DNA from: Chryseobacterium rhizosphaerae
Lineage (GTDB): Bacteria; Bacteroidota; Bacteroidia; Flavobacteriales; Weeksellaceae
DNA: 64,000 nucleotides
Direction: 5' to 3'
Assembly: GCF_003385455.1 (NCBI RefSeq)
Contig: NZ_QNUF01000007.1
Span: 124,001-188,000 of the forward strand
In this document: one piece after another, positions 48,862 through 59,935 of the stretch
How the letters are laid out: every line of letters starts with the position of its first letter
Position numbering within the stretch: position 1 is the stretch's first letter
Notes under the pieces: generated by a model
Seen by the model: only the letters and a program-made list of their open reading frames with translations
What the model was told of the DNA's origin: nothing
The model's database searches: none
Translations under genes and position numbers: made by a program

Positions 48862-49986
48862 CTATACGATGGTGGACTTTCCGATCTTTACATTTTCAAA
48901 ATTGTAATAAGATTTTTCGGAATATTTAATATGATCTGCAATAAAGCTTCCCACTTCACTTGTAGAATAATACTGCTTGGTATTAAGATCAATGGTAACG
49001 TATTTATTTTCAATGGCATGCTCTACAGATTGTCTTAACTTATCTGCGGCTGCCTCTAAATTAAGATGATCCAACATCATGGCAACGCTAAGAATAGAAG
49101 CAATAGGATTGGCAATCCCCTTGCCTTTTGCCTGCGGATAAGAACCGTGGATAGGTTCGAACAATGCATTTTTCTCACCAATGGAAGCTGACGGAAGCAA
49201 TCCGATAGATCCTCCGATCACACTAGCTTCATCAGAAATAATATCACCAAACATATTTTCAGTGACAATAACATCAAACTGCTTAGGGTTAAGAATCAGC
49301 TGCATTGCTGCATTATCTACAAACATATAATCCAAGTGTACATCCGGATATTCTTGCGCAATTTCCTGACAGATCTTTCTCCAAAGTCTTGAAGTATCCA
49401 ATACATTGGCTTTGTCAATAAGGGTCAGTTTTTTATTTCTCTTCTGAGCCTCCTGAAACGCCATATGGGCAATAGGAAGAATATCTTCACGGCTATATTT
49501 GCATACGTCATAAGCATAGGCTCCTTCAGGATCCGTAAATTTTTCACCAAAATAGATTCCACTTACCAATTCTCTGAAGATCTGAATATCTGCCCCTTCA
49601 ATGATTTCTCTTTTAAGCGGACTTTTGTCAATCAGCGAAGAATAAGTTTTCAAAGGTCTGATGTTCGCAAATAAGCCCAGCTCTTTACGAAGTTTTAAAA
49701 GTCCCTGTTCGGGTCTTACTTTAGCTTCAGGGTTGTTATCGAAAACAGGATCACCGATTGCTCCAAAAAGAACGGCATCAGAATTTCTGCAGATCTTCAG
49801 CGTTTCTTCGGGTAAAGGATCTCCGGTTTTAAAAATAGCCTCTGCACCAATCAATCCATATTCAAACTTAAATTCATACTGAAAGACTTCAGCAATGACA
49901 TCCAGTATTTTTATACTTTCTTTAATGATCTCAGGTCCAATTCCGTCTCCGGGAAGAACCGCAATTTTAAAATACTTGTCGCTCAT
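48862..49986 (-). CDS. leuB: 3-isopropylmalate dehydrogenase
   Basis: A 374-residue isocitrate/isopropylmalate dehydrogenase. Conserved parts are [13 protein letters not shown], the substrate-binding [23 protein letters not shown] (three Arg), [13 protein letters not shown], the metal-binding VDNAAMQLI and [15 protein letters not shown], and [19 protein letters not shown]. It oxidatively decarboxylates 3-isopropylmalate with NAD. It is the last gene of the leuA-leuC-leuD-leuB operon, overlapping leuD by 20 bp. Confidence 0.94.
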   Translation of the reverse strand: MSDKYFKIAVLPGDGIGPEIIKESIKILDVIAEVFQYEFKFEYGLIGAEAIFKTGDPLPEETLKICRNSDAVLFGAIGDPVFDNNPEAKVRPEQGLLKLRKELGLFANIRPLKTYSSLIDKSPLKREIIEGADIQIFRELVSGIYFGEKFTDPEGAYAYDVCKYSREDILPIAHMAFQEAQKRNKKLTLIDKANVLDTSRLWRKICQEIAQEYPDVHLDYMFVDNAAMQLILNPKQFDVIVTENMFGDIISDEASVIGGSIGLLPSASIGEKNALFEPIHGSYPQAKGKGIANPIASILSVAMMLDHLNLEAAADKLRQSVEHAIENKYVTIDLNTKQYYSTSEVGSFIADHIKYSEKSYYNFENVKIGKSTIV

Positions 49987-50575
49987 TTTTCTTTTGTGTT
50001 TTTAATTCAAATTCTTGTATCACCTGTTTTCTGCTGATTAAAAAATCAATATCATCATAGCCGTTCAATAGGCATATTTTTTTGTAAGAATCAATTTCAA
50101 AGGTTTCGGTTGTATCTTTAAAGCTGATGGACTGCAGCTCTACATCAATGGCAATTTCATTATTTGGATTTTCAGTGATTCCTTCTAAAATTTCTTTTAA
50201 AAACTCTTCAGAAACCTTTACCGGAAGGAGCCCGTTATTTAAAGCATTTCCTTTAAAAATATCGGCAAAATAGCTTGAAACAATGACTTTAAAACCATAA
50301 TCTGTTAAAGACCAGGCTGCATGTTCCCTGCTGCTTCCGCATCCAAAATTATTTCCTGCCACTAGGATTTCCCCTTCGAACTTTGGATTATTCAGCACAA
50401 AATCAGGATTAGGTTCTCCTGACTGGATATTGTACCTCCAATCTCTGAACAGATTTTCTCCAAATCCTTTTCGGTCTATGCTTTTTAGAAATCTGGCCGG
50501 AATAATCTGATCGGTATCTATATTTTCTGCCGGCAATGGTACTGCTCGGGATTTTAAAACAACTAATTTTTGCAT
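49967..50575 (-). CDS. leuD: 3-isopropylmalate dehydratase small subunit
   Basis: A 202-residue aconitase-swivel subunit. Signatures: [40 protein letters not shown] and [18 protein letters not shown]. It pairs with LeuC to isomerise 2- to 3-isopropylmalate. It starts 16 bp after leuC and overlaps leuB by 20 bp, the usual operon order and coupling for these subunits. Confidence 0.94.
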   Translation of the reverse strand: MQKLVVLKSRAVPLPAENIDTDQIIPARFLKSIDRKGFGENLFRDWRYNIQSGEPNPDFVLNNPKFEGEILVAGNNFGCGSSREHAAWSLTDYGFKVIVSSYFADIFKGNALNNGLLPVKVSEEFLKEILEGITENPNNEIAIDVELQSISFKDTTETFEIDSYKKICLLNGYDDIDFLISRKQVIQEFELKTQKKNERQVF

Positions 50576-50591
50576 GTACTTTTTAATCTGT

Positions 50592-51980
50592 TTAGTTTAA
50601 ACTTTCAAAAGCAGAAATTCTGCCTTCTATGGCTGCTTTGGCAGCGGTAAGCGGGCTTGCAAGAATGGTTCTGGCTCCCTGTCCCTGCCTGCCTTCAAAG
50701 TTTCTGTTTGATGTGGATACACAATATTCCCCTTCCGGAATCTTATCATCATTCATGGCCAGACAAGCTGAACATCCGGGTTGACGGATCTGAAATCCGG
50801 CCTCATTGAAAATTTTATCCAAACCTTCTTCATAGATCTGTTTTACCACCTGCTGAGAACCCGGAACAATTAATGCCTGTACAGTTTCAGACTTGCTTTT
50901 TCCTTTGATATATTGAGCTGCAGACCGGAAATCCTCTATCCTTGCATTGGTGCAACTTCCGATGAATACATAATTAACTTTAATATGGGAGGGAGCCTGC
51001 CCTGCCTTTAATCCCATATAGCGTAAAGCTTTTTCTTCCGATTCATTCTGAGGAACCGGAATAAGCTCACGGATTGAGATCCCCATTCCTGGATTTGTTC
51101 CATAAGTGATCATGGGATAAATTTCTGAAGCATCAAATGTCAGTTCTTTATCAAAAACAGCTTCTTCATCTGTTTTTAAGCCTTTCCAATACGCTACTTT
51201 TTCTTGCCATTCTTCACCTTCCGGCGCAAAAGCTCTTCCTTTTACATACTCAAAAGTAGTTTCATCAGGAGCAATCATTCCTCCTCTGGCCCCCATTTCA
51301 ATGCTCATATTACAAACAGTCATCCTTCCTTCCATAGACATTTCTTCAAATACGTTTCCGGCATATTCACAGAAATATCCCGTTCCGCCATCTGTTCCTA
51401 TTTTTGAAATGATATAAAGAATCACATCTTTAGGCAGAACGTTTTCATTCAATCTGCCGTTTACGGTAATTCTCATCGACTTGGGCTTGTTGAGTAGGAG
51501 ACATTGGCTTGCAAAAACCTGAGCTACCTGGCTTGTTCCTATTCCAAAAGCAATGGCCCCAAAAGCACCATGTGTGGAAGTATGGCTGTCTCCGCAAACA
51601 ATACTCATACCCGGCTGGGTAATTCCTAATTCGGGAGCAATGATGTGAACAATCCCCTGATATTCGTGCCCAAGGCCGAACAGTTTTATGTTATTTTTCT
51701 CACAGTTTTCTGTCAGTTGCTGAACCTGATTTCTGGACAATTCATCCCTTATTGGTTCTTCCTGATGAAGGGTTGGTACGTTATGGTCAGCTGTTGCTAC
51801 AATCTGTTCCGGTCGGAAAACTTCAAGATTTCTGGATTCAAGTTCTGCAAAAGCCTGAGGGCTGGTTACTTCATGAATCAGGTGTTTGTCAATATAAATA
51901 ATCTGAGGTCCGTCCGGAATAGTTTCCACTACGTGGGCATCCCAAACTTTATCAAAAAGTGTTTTTTTATCGTTCTTCAT
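50592..51980 (-). CDS. leuC: 3-isopropylmalate dehydratase large subunit
   Basis: A 462-residue aconitase-family subunit. The cluster cysteines are in [15 protein letters not shown] and [13 protein letters not shown], and [36 protein letters not shown] [12 protein letters not shown] is present. It carries a [4Fe-4S] cluster and forms the LeuCD heterodimer. It follows leuA by 29 bp and is 16 bp before leuD. Confidence 0.94.
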   Translation of the reverse strand: MKNDKKTLFDKVWDAHVVETIPDGPQIIYIDKHLIHEVTSPQAFAELESRNLEVFRPEQIVATADHNVPTLHQEEPIRDELSRNQVQQLTENCEKNNIKLFGLGHEYQGIVHIIAPELGITQPGMSIVCGDSHTSTHGAFGAIAFGIGTSQVAQVFASQCLLLNKPKSMRITVNGRLNENVLPKDVILYIISKIGTDGGTGYFCEYAGNVFEEMSMEGRMTVCNMSIEMGARGGMIAPDETTFEYVKGRAFAPEGEEWQEKVAYWKGLKTDEEAVFDKELTFDASEIYPMITYGTNPGMGISIRELIPVPQNESEEKALRYMGLKAGQAPSHIKVNYVFIGSCTNARIEDFRSAAQYIKGKSKSETVQALIVPGSQQVVKQIYEEGLDKIFNEAGFQIRQPGCSACLAMNDDKIPEGEYCVSTSNRNFEGRQGQGARTILASPLTAAKAAIEGRISAFESLN

Positions 51981-52009
51981 TTTTATTTTATCTTGATTTT
52001 ACATCAAAC

Positions 52010-53173
52010 CTATCCTATTTTTCGGTTGAAAGTCTCTATAATTCTGCTTAAATCGTCGTTCCCAATCTCTTTTTTAAGATCTGCCACTTTTAAAAACTCC
52101 TGATACAGATAATCGAGTTCATTTTTAGTCACATCATAGCCAATATGTTTAAATCGGTAAGCCAATGCCGAACGTCCGCTTCTTGCCGTAAGAATAATGG
52201 AAGATGTACTTACTCCTACTTCCTCAGGATCAATGATTTCGTAAGTTTCTCTGTTTTTGATCACTCCGTCCTGGTGGATTCCTGAGCTGTGGGCAAATGC
52301 ATTAGCTCCAACAATGGCTTTATTGGGCTGTACAGACATTCCCATAAGATCTGAGACCATCAGGCTCATCTCATTCAGCATTCTGGAGTTGACATCGGTA
52401 TGAAGATTAAGATCTTTATGCTGTTTTAAAATCATGACGACCTCTTCCAAAGCGGTATTTCCGGCTCTCTCTCCTAAACCGTTGATTGTACATTCTATCT
52501 GACGTGCTCCGTTCATTACTCCTGCAATAGAATTAGCGGTTGCCAATCCTAAGTCATTGTGACAATGGCATGACAGCACTGCTTTTTCGATTCCTTTTAC
52601 ATTTTCACGCAAATATTTTATCTTCTGGCCGTATTCTTCAGGCAGGCAATATCCTGTTGTATCAGGAATATTCAAAACCGTAGCTCCAGCCTTAATCACG
52701 GCTTCACATACCTGAGCCAGATATTCATTATCGGTTCTCCCGGCGTCTTCTGCATAGAATTCAACATCTTCCACATAAGTTTTAGCATATCTTACCGCTT
52801 CAGCAGCACGTTCCAGAATATCTTCTTTTGTGGAGTTGAATTTATATCTGATGTGAGATTCGGAAGTTCCGATTCCCGTATGGATTCTCGGTCTTTTAGC
52901 AAATTTCAGTGCTTCAGCTGCTACATCTATGTCTTTTTTATTGGCTCTAGTGAGTCCACATACTTTAGCATTTTTTACGAGTTTTGAAATTTCTGAAACA
53001 GATTCAAAATCTCCGGGACTGGAAATTGGAAATCCTGCTTCAATGATATCAATCCCTAGCTTATCAAGCCTTTCAGCAATAATCAGTTTCTGTTCCGTAT
53101 TCAGTTTACACCCCGGAACCTGCTCCCCATCTCTCAGTGTGGTATCAAAAATTTCAATTTTTTCGGAATTCAT
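52010..53173 (-). CDS. leuA: 2-isopropylmalate synthase (short form)
   Basis: A 387-residue HMGL-like synthase: [16 protein letters not shown] (metal-binding Asp), [62 protein letters not shown] and [10 protein letters not shown]. It condenses acetyl-CoA and 2-oxoisovalerate, the first committed leucine step. At 387 residues it lacks most of the C-terminal leucine-binding regulatory domain of the roughly 520-residue E. coli type, so feedback inhibition may be absent or different. Homocitrate or citramalate synthase is excluded mainly by the leu operon context. Confidence 0.9.
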   Translation of the reverse strand: MNSEKIEIFDTTLRDGEQVPGCKLNTEQKLIIAERLDKLGIDIIEAGFPISSPGDFESVSEISKLVKNAKVCGLTRANKKDIDVAAEALKFAKRPRIHTGIGTSESHIRYKFNSTKEDILERAAEAVRYAKTYVEDVEFYAEDAGRTDNEYLAQVCEAVIKAGATVLNIPDTTGYCLPEEYGQKIKYLRENVKGIEKAVLSCHCHNDLGLATANSIAGVMNGARQIECTINGLGERAGNTALEEVVMILKQHKDLNLHTDVNSRMLNEMSLMVSDLMGMSVQPNKAIVGANAFAHSSGIHQDGVIKNRETYEIIDPEEVGVSTSSIILTARSGRSALAYRFKHIGYDVTKNELDYLYQEFLKVADLKKEIGNDDLSRIIETFNRKIG

Positions 53174-53201
53174 AAATGAAGTTTTTTACTTAATTTTGGT
53201 T

Positions 53202-53209
53202 CAAAACTA
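53202..53209 (-). promoter_or_regulatory. -7 element of the leu operon
   Basis: TAGTTTTG on the minus strand fits TAnnTTTG and lies 28 bp before the leuA ATG. No -33 TTG was found at the usual spacing, and no leader peptide or attenuator was recognised. Confidence 0.4.
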
Positions 53210-53321
53210 CAGCTTGAAATATTTTCAGGGTTTTATATTTTGTAAAAAATACAATATTCAATAATGAAATAAACAACTGTATGTGTTTGATAATTAAAGT
53301 TTTAAATTATAAAAATTTACA

Positions 53322-54866
53322 ATGGCAGAATTGCAGAAAGATTTCTTGTTTGTACTGGTAAAGTCATTGACCACCTCCGAAAAACGTCAGTTTAAGTTGT
53401 ATGTCAACCGTCTCGGTATTAATGTAGATGCCAAATTTCTTCTTTTATTTTCAGAAATGGATAAGATGAAAGAGTACGATGAAAGCATTATCATCGAGAA
53501 AAAAATTTCAACGAAACAGCAGCTTTCCAATCTGAAGGCTCACCTCTATAAACAGATTCTGGTGAGTCTCCGCATGAACCCAAGCCACCAAAACTATAGA
53601 ATTCAGCTTAGGGAGCAGCTCGACTTTGCCAATATCCTGTATCAGAAAGGTCTTTATAAGCAAGCTTTGAAAATACTGGACAAAACGAAGCAAAGTGCTC
53701 TGGAACTGGATGAGAAAAGTATAGCTTCCGAAATTATAGACCTCGAAAAAGTAATTGAATCTCAGTTTATTACCCGAAGTATCGAAGGACGCGCTGACGA
53801 ATTGATCAGGCAATCTCAGGAGATAAGCAGACAGAACCGGTATACGACAAAGCTTTCCAATCTTTCACTGAAACTGTACAGTGAAATGCTTACTCATGGC
53901 TATATAAAAAATGATCTGGACAGAGAGGAAGTTCTTGAGTTTTTCAATTCCCAAATCAAAAATATCAGACTTGAAAAACTGAATTTCACCGAAAAACTAT
54001 GGTACTTTAAAGCGCATGTGTGGAAAAACCAGCTGTTACAGGATTATAAATACACCCTGAAATATGCTTATCAGTGGGTAGACTTATTTCATAAAAATCC
54101 TGAAATGATCTATAGTCATCCGGTTTGGTATATTAAGGGAAATACATATCTGCTTAAAATTTTGTTTCTCTATGGAAATATAGATATTCTGGAAGACCAT
54201 TTTGAAAGTTTTAATAAAGTAGTCAATGCCGAGAATTTTGCCCAAAACGAAAATCTTCAGTCGCTTATTTTTCTGACTCACTATAATACCTTGATGAATA
54301 TTCATTTTGTAAAGGGCGAGTTTTTCACCGGGACAAAACTTATTCCTGAGATTGAACTAAAAATGGACAAGCTTCGGGAAAGAATTGATGAACACCATTT
54401 TATGATTCTTTATCTTAAGATGGCGGCGATGTTTTTTGGAAGTAAAATGTTTAAAAAATCCATTGATTACTCAATGAGGGTGATAGAATCAAAAGGAAAT
54501 GTACAGGAAGATTTGCTGTTCCATACCCGGATTCTGATATTAATGGCTAAGTATGAATCAGGAAATGATGAAGATTATGATGAATTTGTGACTTCTACAT
54601 TGAAATTTGCCAAAAAAATGAAGAAACCGGAAGTTTTCCATTTCGAAAGCATTGAATTTTTTAAAAATCTAAATAACCAGGTTTTAGATCAACAGCAAAA
54701 AGCTTTTAAAACTTTTGACAAAAAACTAGAAGAGTTTTCCAACAACGAATATTACAGAAGGTCATTATTTTATATCGATATTCACGGATGGATAAAATCT
54801 AAAGTTCAACATGTGGATGTCATTGAGATTATTAAGCAAAAAGTGAAATACAAAAGAAAAAGCTAA
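53322..54866 (+). CDS. Conserved helical protein, unknown function (TPR-like)
   Basis: A 514-residue, almost fully helical protein starting AELQKDFLFVLVKSLTTSEKR. It shows repeated helix pairs typical of a solenoid (LREQLDFANILYQKGLYKQALKILDKTK; LHTRILILMAKYESGND) but no exact TPR consensus. There is no signal peptide or membrane segment. I believe such proteins are conserved in flavobacteria without known function; that is from memory. It is divergent from leuA with 148 bp between starts and is transcribed alone. Confidence 0.7.
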   Translation: MAELQKDFLFVLVKSLTTSEKRQFKLYVNRLGINVDAKFLLLFSEMDKMKEYDESIIIEKKISTKQQLSNLKAHLYKQILVSLRMNPSHQNYRIQLREQLDFANILYQKGLYKQALKILDKTKQSALELDEKSIASEIIDLEKVIESQFITRSIEGRADELIRQSQEISRQNRYTTKLSNLSLKLYSEMLTHGYIKNDLDREEVLEFFNSQIKNIRLEKLNFTEKLWYFKAHVWKNQLLQDYKYTLKYAYQWVDLFHKNPEMIYSHPVWYIKGNTYLLKILFLYGNIDILEDHFESFNKVVNAENFAQNENLQSLIFLTHYNTLMNIHFVKGEFFTGTKLIPEIELKMDKLRERIDEHHFMILYLKMAAMFFGSKMFKKSIDYSMRVIESKGNVQEDLLFHTRILILMAKYESGNDEDYDEFVTSTLKFAKKMKKPEVFHFESIEFFKNLNNQVLDQQQKAFKTFDKKLEEFSNNEYYRRSLFYIDIHGWIKSKVQHVDVIEIIKQKVKYKRKS

Positions 54867-54939
54867 CGGATCATTTGTACACCAACTTAAACTCAATGCA
54901 GACCATAGAGCGTTATAGAAGTCGATTTTGAGAGTTTGT

Positions 54940-55011
54940 ATTCCTGCAGAATGATATTTCAGGTATCATTTTATTCAATGAGATCCACAGTATTTGCCAT
55001 TCCGCAGGAAT
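54940..55011. repeat. Inverted pair ATTCCTGCAGAATG / CATTCCGCAGGAAT
   Basis: The 14-base arms at 54940-54953 and 54998-55011 are complementary except for one base. The motif also occurs as ATTCCTACGGAATG at 13767-13780, so it is probably a dispersed small repeat. It lies between convergent genes. Confidence 0.45.
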
Positions 55012-55024
55012 CTAAGTATAGCTA

Positions 55025-55999
55025 TTATTTATACATATTTTCTATAAACTGTAAAGCATTCTTATGGCTGATTTTTTCTACCAGTTCGGCAGAGAATCTT
55101 TCTTCAATTTCTTTATTGATGGATGGATACACTGAGGCATTAGAATGTTCAGGAAAGAAAAACGGATGGCGGGGTGTATCCGGATGGTCTTTCCAGTAGA
55201 AATAGTCTGCTCCATATGCTATGCTGTCTGCTCCACCCAGATCAAGCCCATATTGGATGTGTTCATATAATCTTTCCGGCTCTTCAAGATCAACATAGTC
55301 TTTGATAAAGTTAAGCCCAATAAGTCCTTTTCTTCTGATGACTTCTTTAGCCAGTTCATCGGGAAGATTCCTGTTATTCTTATAAACACTTCTATAATTG
55401 GAGTGGCTAGCCAAAATAGGAATAGAATAATTTTTCTGATCGATATAGGTAAAGATATCATAAGCCAGCTGATCGCTTGTATGGGCCAGGTCTATGGCAA
55501 TTTTTCTGTCAGCGATATAGTCGATTAATACTTTTCCATCGTCTTTTAACCCTGCTTCTGCATTATTCCCCCCTCCAAAACGGTTTTCTAAATGGTGAGT
55601 AATTCCAATATAGAATACTTTCTGTGTATTTTGTATTATATTTTCAAGCTTTTTAAACCCGGAGTCCAGGCTTTCATTTTCGTCACAGAAAGCTGATGCA
55701 TTTTCAATGGAAGCAATAACTCCTACCCTGTCTTTGTTTTCAGACGATTGATAATTGTCGTCATTAAAAAGGAAAAAGTTTTCATTTTTAATGAGTTCTG
55801 AAAATAGTTGGCTTTGCTGTAGTCCATACCCTGTACTGCCTTCTCCCGTTCCGGCATATATGGCCATAACCTGGAGTTTTACATTTCCCTGCTTCAGATA
55901 AGGCAGTGAGCAGCCAATTTCTTTATCATCAAGGCTCACATTTGAATTGAGCAGATAATACAACAGATCGCAGTGCAGATCAATATTTATAGTATTCAT
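55025..55999 (-). CDS. Membrane dipeptidase (peptidase family M19)
   Basis: A 324-residue renal-dipeptidase-like metallopeptidase. Zinc ligands: DLHCDLLYYL (HxD at the start), IDLAHTSDQLA, and ILASHSNYRSVYKNNRNLPD; later strands include YGADYFYWKDHPDTP. It hydrolyses dipeptides, perhaps D-amino-acid-containing or modified ones. No signal peptide is visible, so it is probably cytoplasmic. It is monocistronic, with 380 bp to the divergent thrS. Confidence 0.88.
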   Translation of the reverse strand: MNTINIDLHCDLLYYLLNSNVSLDDKEIGCSLPYLKQGNVKLQVMAIYAGTGEGSTGYGLQQSQLFSELIKNENFFLFNDDNYQSSENKDRVGVIASIENASAFCDENESLDSGFKKLENIIQNTQKVFYIGITHHLENRFGGGNNAEAGLKDDGKVLIDYIADRKIAIDLAHTSDQLAYDIFTYIDQKNYSIPILASHSNYRSVYKNNRNLPDELAKEVIRRKGLIGLNFIKDYVDLEEPERLYEHIQYGLDLGGADSIAYGADYFYWKDHPDTPRHPFFFPEHSNASVYPSINKEIEERFSAELVEKISHKNALQFIENMYK

Positions 56000-56347
56000 A
56001 GTAGAAATTATATTGTGATTTTCATGTATTTATGATGAGGATTCATACCCCATCTCTATTTCTCTTATTTCCGGACCTTTAAAAATACTATTATTAATCA
56101 GTAAAAGTTATATTTTAAATGAGTTCACAACATTTAAAATATCTATTATTTTAATCTGTTTAATCAAAAATATTTTTGCAGATACAAAGCCTAATATACC
56201 ATTTACAGGCATGAAACAGCATAATTTCCCCTGATGAAAAGCCGAAAGTAAAACTGAGTCCCTCCAAAACCGGTGAAATCTTTTACATTTTTATATTAAT
56301 TATCATTCTAAATAGGTGCTGATGTAGTATTTTATCTAAAAAATGCG
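56000..56347. other. Gene-free region between dipeptidase and thrS
   Basis: No coding frame is convincing. It holds TATTTTTG-type -7 matches near 56170 and at 56348-56355 (the thrS promoter candidate). No T-box or other riboswitch structure was recognised. Confidence 0.4.
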
Positions 56348-56355
56348 TATTTTTG
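56348..56355 (+). promoter_or_regulatory. -7 element of thrS
   Basis: TATTTTTG fits TAnnTTTG and lies 24 bp before the thrS ATG. Confidence 0.4.
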
Positions 56356-56379
56356 CATCTTAAAATTTCTTAGTAAACA

Positions 56380-58299
56380 ATGATAAAAATTACACTTCCA
56401 GACAGTAGTGTCAAAGAATTCGAGGGAGCAGTTACTCCCCTAGATGTGGCAAAATCTATAAGCGAGGGATTGGCTAGAAATACCATTTCCGCAATTGTTA
56501 ATGACAAACAAGTAGAAATAACCACACCTATAACCACGGATTCTACGGTACAACTATTGACCTGGAATGATGATCTTGGAAAGAAAGCTTTCTGGCATTC
56601 TTCTGCGCACCTTTTGGCGCAGGCTATCCTTGAGTTTTATCCTAATGCTAAGTTGACTATCGGTCCGGCTATTGAAAGCGGGTTCTATTATGATGTTGAT
56701 TTCGGGGATGAAAGCTTATCTGAAAAGGATTTTGAGAAAATTGAAAAGAAAGTTCTTGAAAATGCCAAGAAAGGGTCAACATTCTCTCTATACCCGGTTT
56801 CTAAAGATGAAGCTTTAAAAATCTACGCAGACAATCCTTATAAAGTAGAATTGATCTCTAATCTTAACGATGGAGAAATCACTTTTGTGACTCATGATAA
56901 CTTTACGGACCTATGTCGTGGTGGACACATTCCTAACACAGGAATTGTAAAAGCTGTTAAGATTTTAAATGCAGCCGGAGCATACTGGAGAGGAAATGAA
57001 AAGAACCCTCAGCTAACAAGAGTATATGGTATTTCTTTCCCTAAACAGAAAGAACTTACTGAGTATCTTGAAAGACTAGAAGAAGCTAAAAGAAGAGATC
57101 ACAGAAAATTAGGTAAAGAACTTGGGATTTTTGCATTTTCTGAAAAAGTAGGAGCCGGTCTTCCGTTATGGTTACCAAAAGGGACTGCTTTAAGAAGAAA
57201 ATTGGAGAATTTCCTTAGTGATGCTCAGAAAAAAGGAGGTTATGAATTTGTAATGTCTCCACATATCGGAGCCAAAGAACTCTATGTAACTTCAGGACAC
57301 TGGGATAAATATGGAGCAGACAGCTTCCAGCCGATCAAAACACCTAACGAAGGAGAAGAGTTTTTATTGAAGCCAATGAACTGCCCGCATCACTGTGAGA
57401 TTTATAAAACTTCACAATGGAGCTACAGAGATCTTCCTAAAAGATATGCAGAATTTGGAACGGTTTACAGATATGAGCAAAGTGGAGAACTTCACGGATT
57501 GACAAGAGTTCGTGGATTTACTCAGGATGATGCTCACCTTTTCTGTACTCCGGATCAGCTTTCTGAAGAATTTGAAAAAGTAATTGATTTAACTCTGTAT
57601 GTATTTAAATCTTTAGGATTTGAAGATTTTGTAACACAGGTTTCCTTAAGAGATCCTGAAAACAGAGAGAAATATATCGGTTCTGATGAGAACTGGGAAA
57701 AGGCGGAAAGTGCCATTATCAATGCGGCTCAGAAAAAAGGTCTGAAAACGGTTGTTGAATATGGTGAGGCTGCGTTCTATGGTCCTAAACTTGACTTCAT
57801 GGTTAAGGATGCTTTAGGAAGAAAATGGCAGTTGGGAACAATTCAGGTAGATTATAACCTACCGGAAAGATTTGATCTTCACTATATTGGAAACGATAAT
57901 GAAAAGCACAGGCCGGTAATGATTCACAGAGCTCCTTTCGGTTCTATGGAACGTTTTATTGCGATTTTATTAGAAAATACTGCAGGAGACTTCCCATTAT
58001 GGTTAAGCCCTGATCAGTTTATTATTCTACCAATCAGTGAAAAATATGTAGATTATGCAAAAAAAGTTTCACAATTTTTGGAAAATCACGATATTAGCGG
58101 TCAGATTGATGACAGAAATGAGAAGACGGGTAAAAAGATCCGTGATGCTGAATTGAAAAAGATCCCGTTCATGCTTGTTATAGGAGAAAATGAAGAAAAT
58201 GAAGGAACTATTTCTGTAAGAAGACGTGGTGAAGGAGATCTTGGAGTAATGAAAATGGAGGATTTCGTTTCTTACTTCAAAAAAGAAGCAGCAATATAA
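56380..58299 (+). CDS. thrS: Threonyl-tRNA synthetase
   Basis: A 639-residue class II synthetase with TGS domain (residues 1-62), editing domain (about 65-240, [12 protein letters not shown] and [10 protein letters not shown]), catalytic core with [39 protein letters not shown] and [17 protein letters not shown], and anticodon-binding domain (about 540-639). It charges tRNA-Thr. The order thrS-infC is the usual one; infC follows after a 106-bp spacer. Confidence 0.95.
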   Translation: MIKITLPDSSVKEFEGAVTPLDVAKSISEGLARNTISAIVNDKQVEITTPITTDSTVQLLTWNDDLGKKAFWHSSAHLLAQAILEFYPNAKLTIGPAIESGFYYDVDFGDESLSEKDFEKIEKKVLENAKKGSTFSLYPVSKDEALKIYADNPYKVELISNLNDGEITFVTHDNFTDLCRGGHIPNTGIVKAVKILNAAGAYWRGNEKNPQLTRVYGISFPKQKELTEYLERLEEAKRRDHRKLGKELGIFAFSEKVGAGLPLWLPKGTALRRKLENFLSDAQKKGGYEFVMSPHIGAKELYVTSGHWDKYGADSFQPIKTPNEGEEFLLKPMNCPHHCEIYKTSQWSYRDLPKRYAEFGTVYRYEQSGELHGLTRVRGFTQDDAHLFCTPDQLSEEFEKVIDLTLYVFKSLGFEDFVTQVSLRDPENREKYIGSDENWEKAESAIINAAQKKGLKTVVEYGEAAFYGPKLDFMVKDALGRKWQLGTIQVDYNLPERFDLHYIGNDNEKHRPVMIHRAPFGSMERFIAILLENTAGDFPLWLSPDQFIILPISEKYVDYAKKVSQFLENHDISGQIDDRNEKTGKKIRDAELKKIPFMLVIGENEENEGTISVRRRGEGDLGVMKMEDFVSYFKKEAAI

Positions 58300-58405
58300 A
58301 TTTAAAATGAAAAGATGGAAGGGTTCAAAAAATGAATGGAATCTTTCGATCTTGATATCTTTAAATCAATTAAATTAAGTAATTAACCAATAAAATTATA
58401 ATACA

Positions 58406-58966
58406 ATAGCACAAAGATTTAACAACAGGGGCCCACAAAGACGTCCTGTACAAGAGGACTTACACTTAATCAACGATAAAATTCGTGTGAGAGAGCTTCG
58501 TTTGGTGGGCGATAACGTAGAGCCGGGAATTTATCCAATTGACAAAGCAAGACAAATTGCTGCGGACCAGGAATTGGATTTAGTAGTAATTTCTGATAAG
58601 GCTGAACCTTTCATTGCAAGAATATTAGAATACAAGAAGTTTCTATATGAGCAAAAGAAAAAACAAAAGGAATTAAAAGCTAAGCAAGTAAAAGTAGTTG
58701 TGAAGGAAATCCGTTTTGGACCACAGACAGATGATCACGATTATGAATTTAAGAAAAAGCATGCTGAGAAGTTTCTTGAAGAAGGTTCAAAATTGAAAAC
58801 CTACGTATTTTTTAAAGGACGTTCGATTATCTTTAAAGATCAGGGTGAAATCTTACTTTTAAAACTGGCTCAGGAACTGGAGCATGTTGGTAAAGTAGAT
58901 CAGTTACCTAAGCTTGAAGGAAAAAGGATGATTATGATGATGAGTCCTAAAAAACCAGCAAAATAA
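58406..58966 (+). CDS. infC: Translation initiation factor IF-3 (ATA start)
   Basis: A 186-residue IF-3. The reading frame is open and homologous well upstream of the first standard start (GTG at 58487): codons from 58406 read (M)[20 protein letters not shown] then [20 protein letters not shown], the normal IF-3 N-terminal domain. No ATG, GTG or TTG occurs in frame between the stop at 58391 and 58487, and ATA at 58406 gives a natural start. Rare start codons are known in infC (ATT in E. coli) as part of autoregulation. The C-terminal domain has [20 protein letters not shown] and [12 protein letters not shown]. Confidence 0.88.
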   Translation: MAQRFNNRGPQRRPVQEDLHLINDKIRVRELRLVGDNVEPGIYPIDKARQIAADQELDLVVISDKAEPFIARILEYKKFLYEQKKKQKELKAKQVKVVVKEIRFGPQTDDHDYEFKKKHAEKFLEEGSKLKTYVFFKGRSIIFKDQGEILLLKLAQELEHVGKVDQLPKLEGKRMIMMMSPKKPAK

Positions 58967-58987
58967 TTAAGTCATTTATCTTAATAT

Positions 58988-59017
58988 AAAAACCTCAAAT
59001 TACTTTGAGGTTTTTTT
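58988..59017 (+). terminator. infC terminator
   Basis: AAAAACCTCAAA and TTTGAGGTTTTT form a perfect 12-bp stem with a four-base loop and T run, 21 bp past the infC stop. Confidence 0.85.
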
Positions 59018-59374
59018 ATAATAAAATTTTCATGGATAAGTTTTATGAGACATAGGAAGAGATCATTGATGCGGATCAATCGTCAAAGTTGGGGAGACTA
59101 ACCTGTGCAGTGTACTTCATACAAAGGTTTAGTATCTGATGCTATATGTGTAAGAGGCAGCTTTATTGGCTCCTACCTACCTGTATAGCTTACTTACAAA
59201 TAAAATGACTATATATATGATTTTGTGTTTTTATACAAGCAGATCATTTTATATGTACGTTTCTTTCGAATACCTAAAGATCCTCCCTCAACTTTTAAGA
59301 CTGACCCGTTGATCCATACTACTCTCCTGTTAGGATCAACTGTTCATCTTCAAAAATAGATATATGCGGTTGTA
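59018..59374. other. Gene-free region after infC
   Basis: No coding frame is convincing. rpmI and rplT, which usually follow infC, are absent here. No tRNA or other RNA gene was recognised. Confidence 0.45.
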
Positions 59375-59935
59375 TTATCCTTCAAAATCACCACAGTCGT
59401 GTTCTTTGAAAAGCGGTAACGCTTTTTTGGTGGTAAAATATCTGGATACTCTTTTATTATGTAATTCCAGCTTTTCACCTTCTACGACCAATTCGTAGAC
59501 GGGTGCTTTATCTATTTGCGTTACAGTATAAGTTCTTTCAGCTGTTTTTAAAACGGTTTTGCTTCCTTCGGTAGAGAATGAGAACTTATCAATTTTAAAA
59601 GTATCATTTTCATCACAGATATTGGTCCATACCATTTTATCTTTTGTCACAGATAAGCTTGCTAAATCGCATGAATAACAGTTACCCGAGAACTCTATAC
59701 CATATTTTTCATACCCATCGGTACTTTTGCTATTCAATACATCAATGGGAACTAACGCTGAAAGATCACCTGATATATCGGGCTTTGAGATATTATCATT
59801 TACCGGACCGGAAGGAGGAACAGTATCTTTTTTTATCTCCGTAGATACTACTTTATCTCCTTTTTTTTCTGTGGCAGGTGAACAGGAGGCTAGCAAAACT
59901 ATTACAACTGAGCAACTGGTTATTACCTTTTTCAT
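59375..59935 (-). CDS. Putative lipoprotein, unknown function
   Basis: A 186-residue lipoprotein with signal KKVITSCSVVIVLLASC (lipobox LASC) and a Lys/Asp/Thr-rich linker. The folded part starts about residue 50 (GDLSALVPIDVLNSKSTDGYEKYGIEFSGNCYSCDLASLSVTK) and carries two cysteines as CYSC plus further cysteines in NICDEND and EHDCGDFEG, perhaps disulfide-bonded in the periplasm. I do not recognise the family. It is divergent from the next gene with 159 bp between starts. Confidence 0.7.
   Translation of the reverse strand: MKKVITSCSVVIVLLASCSPATEKKGDKVVSTEIKKDTVPPSGPVNDNISKPDISGDLSALVPIDVLNSKSTDGYEKYGIEFSGNCYSCDLASLSVTKDKMVWTNICDENDTFKIDKFSFSTEGSKTVLKTAERTYTVTQIDKAPVYELVVEGEKLELHNKRVSRYFTTKKALPLFKEHDCGDFEG

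Noticed and set aside
51645..52103. 152-codon plus-strand frame
   Set aside because: It is antisense to leuC and the end of leuA, both with intact motifs.
58487..58489. GTG as the infC start
   Set aside because: It would remove the conserved INDKIRV segment of IF-3; the frame is homologous far upstream.
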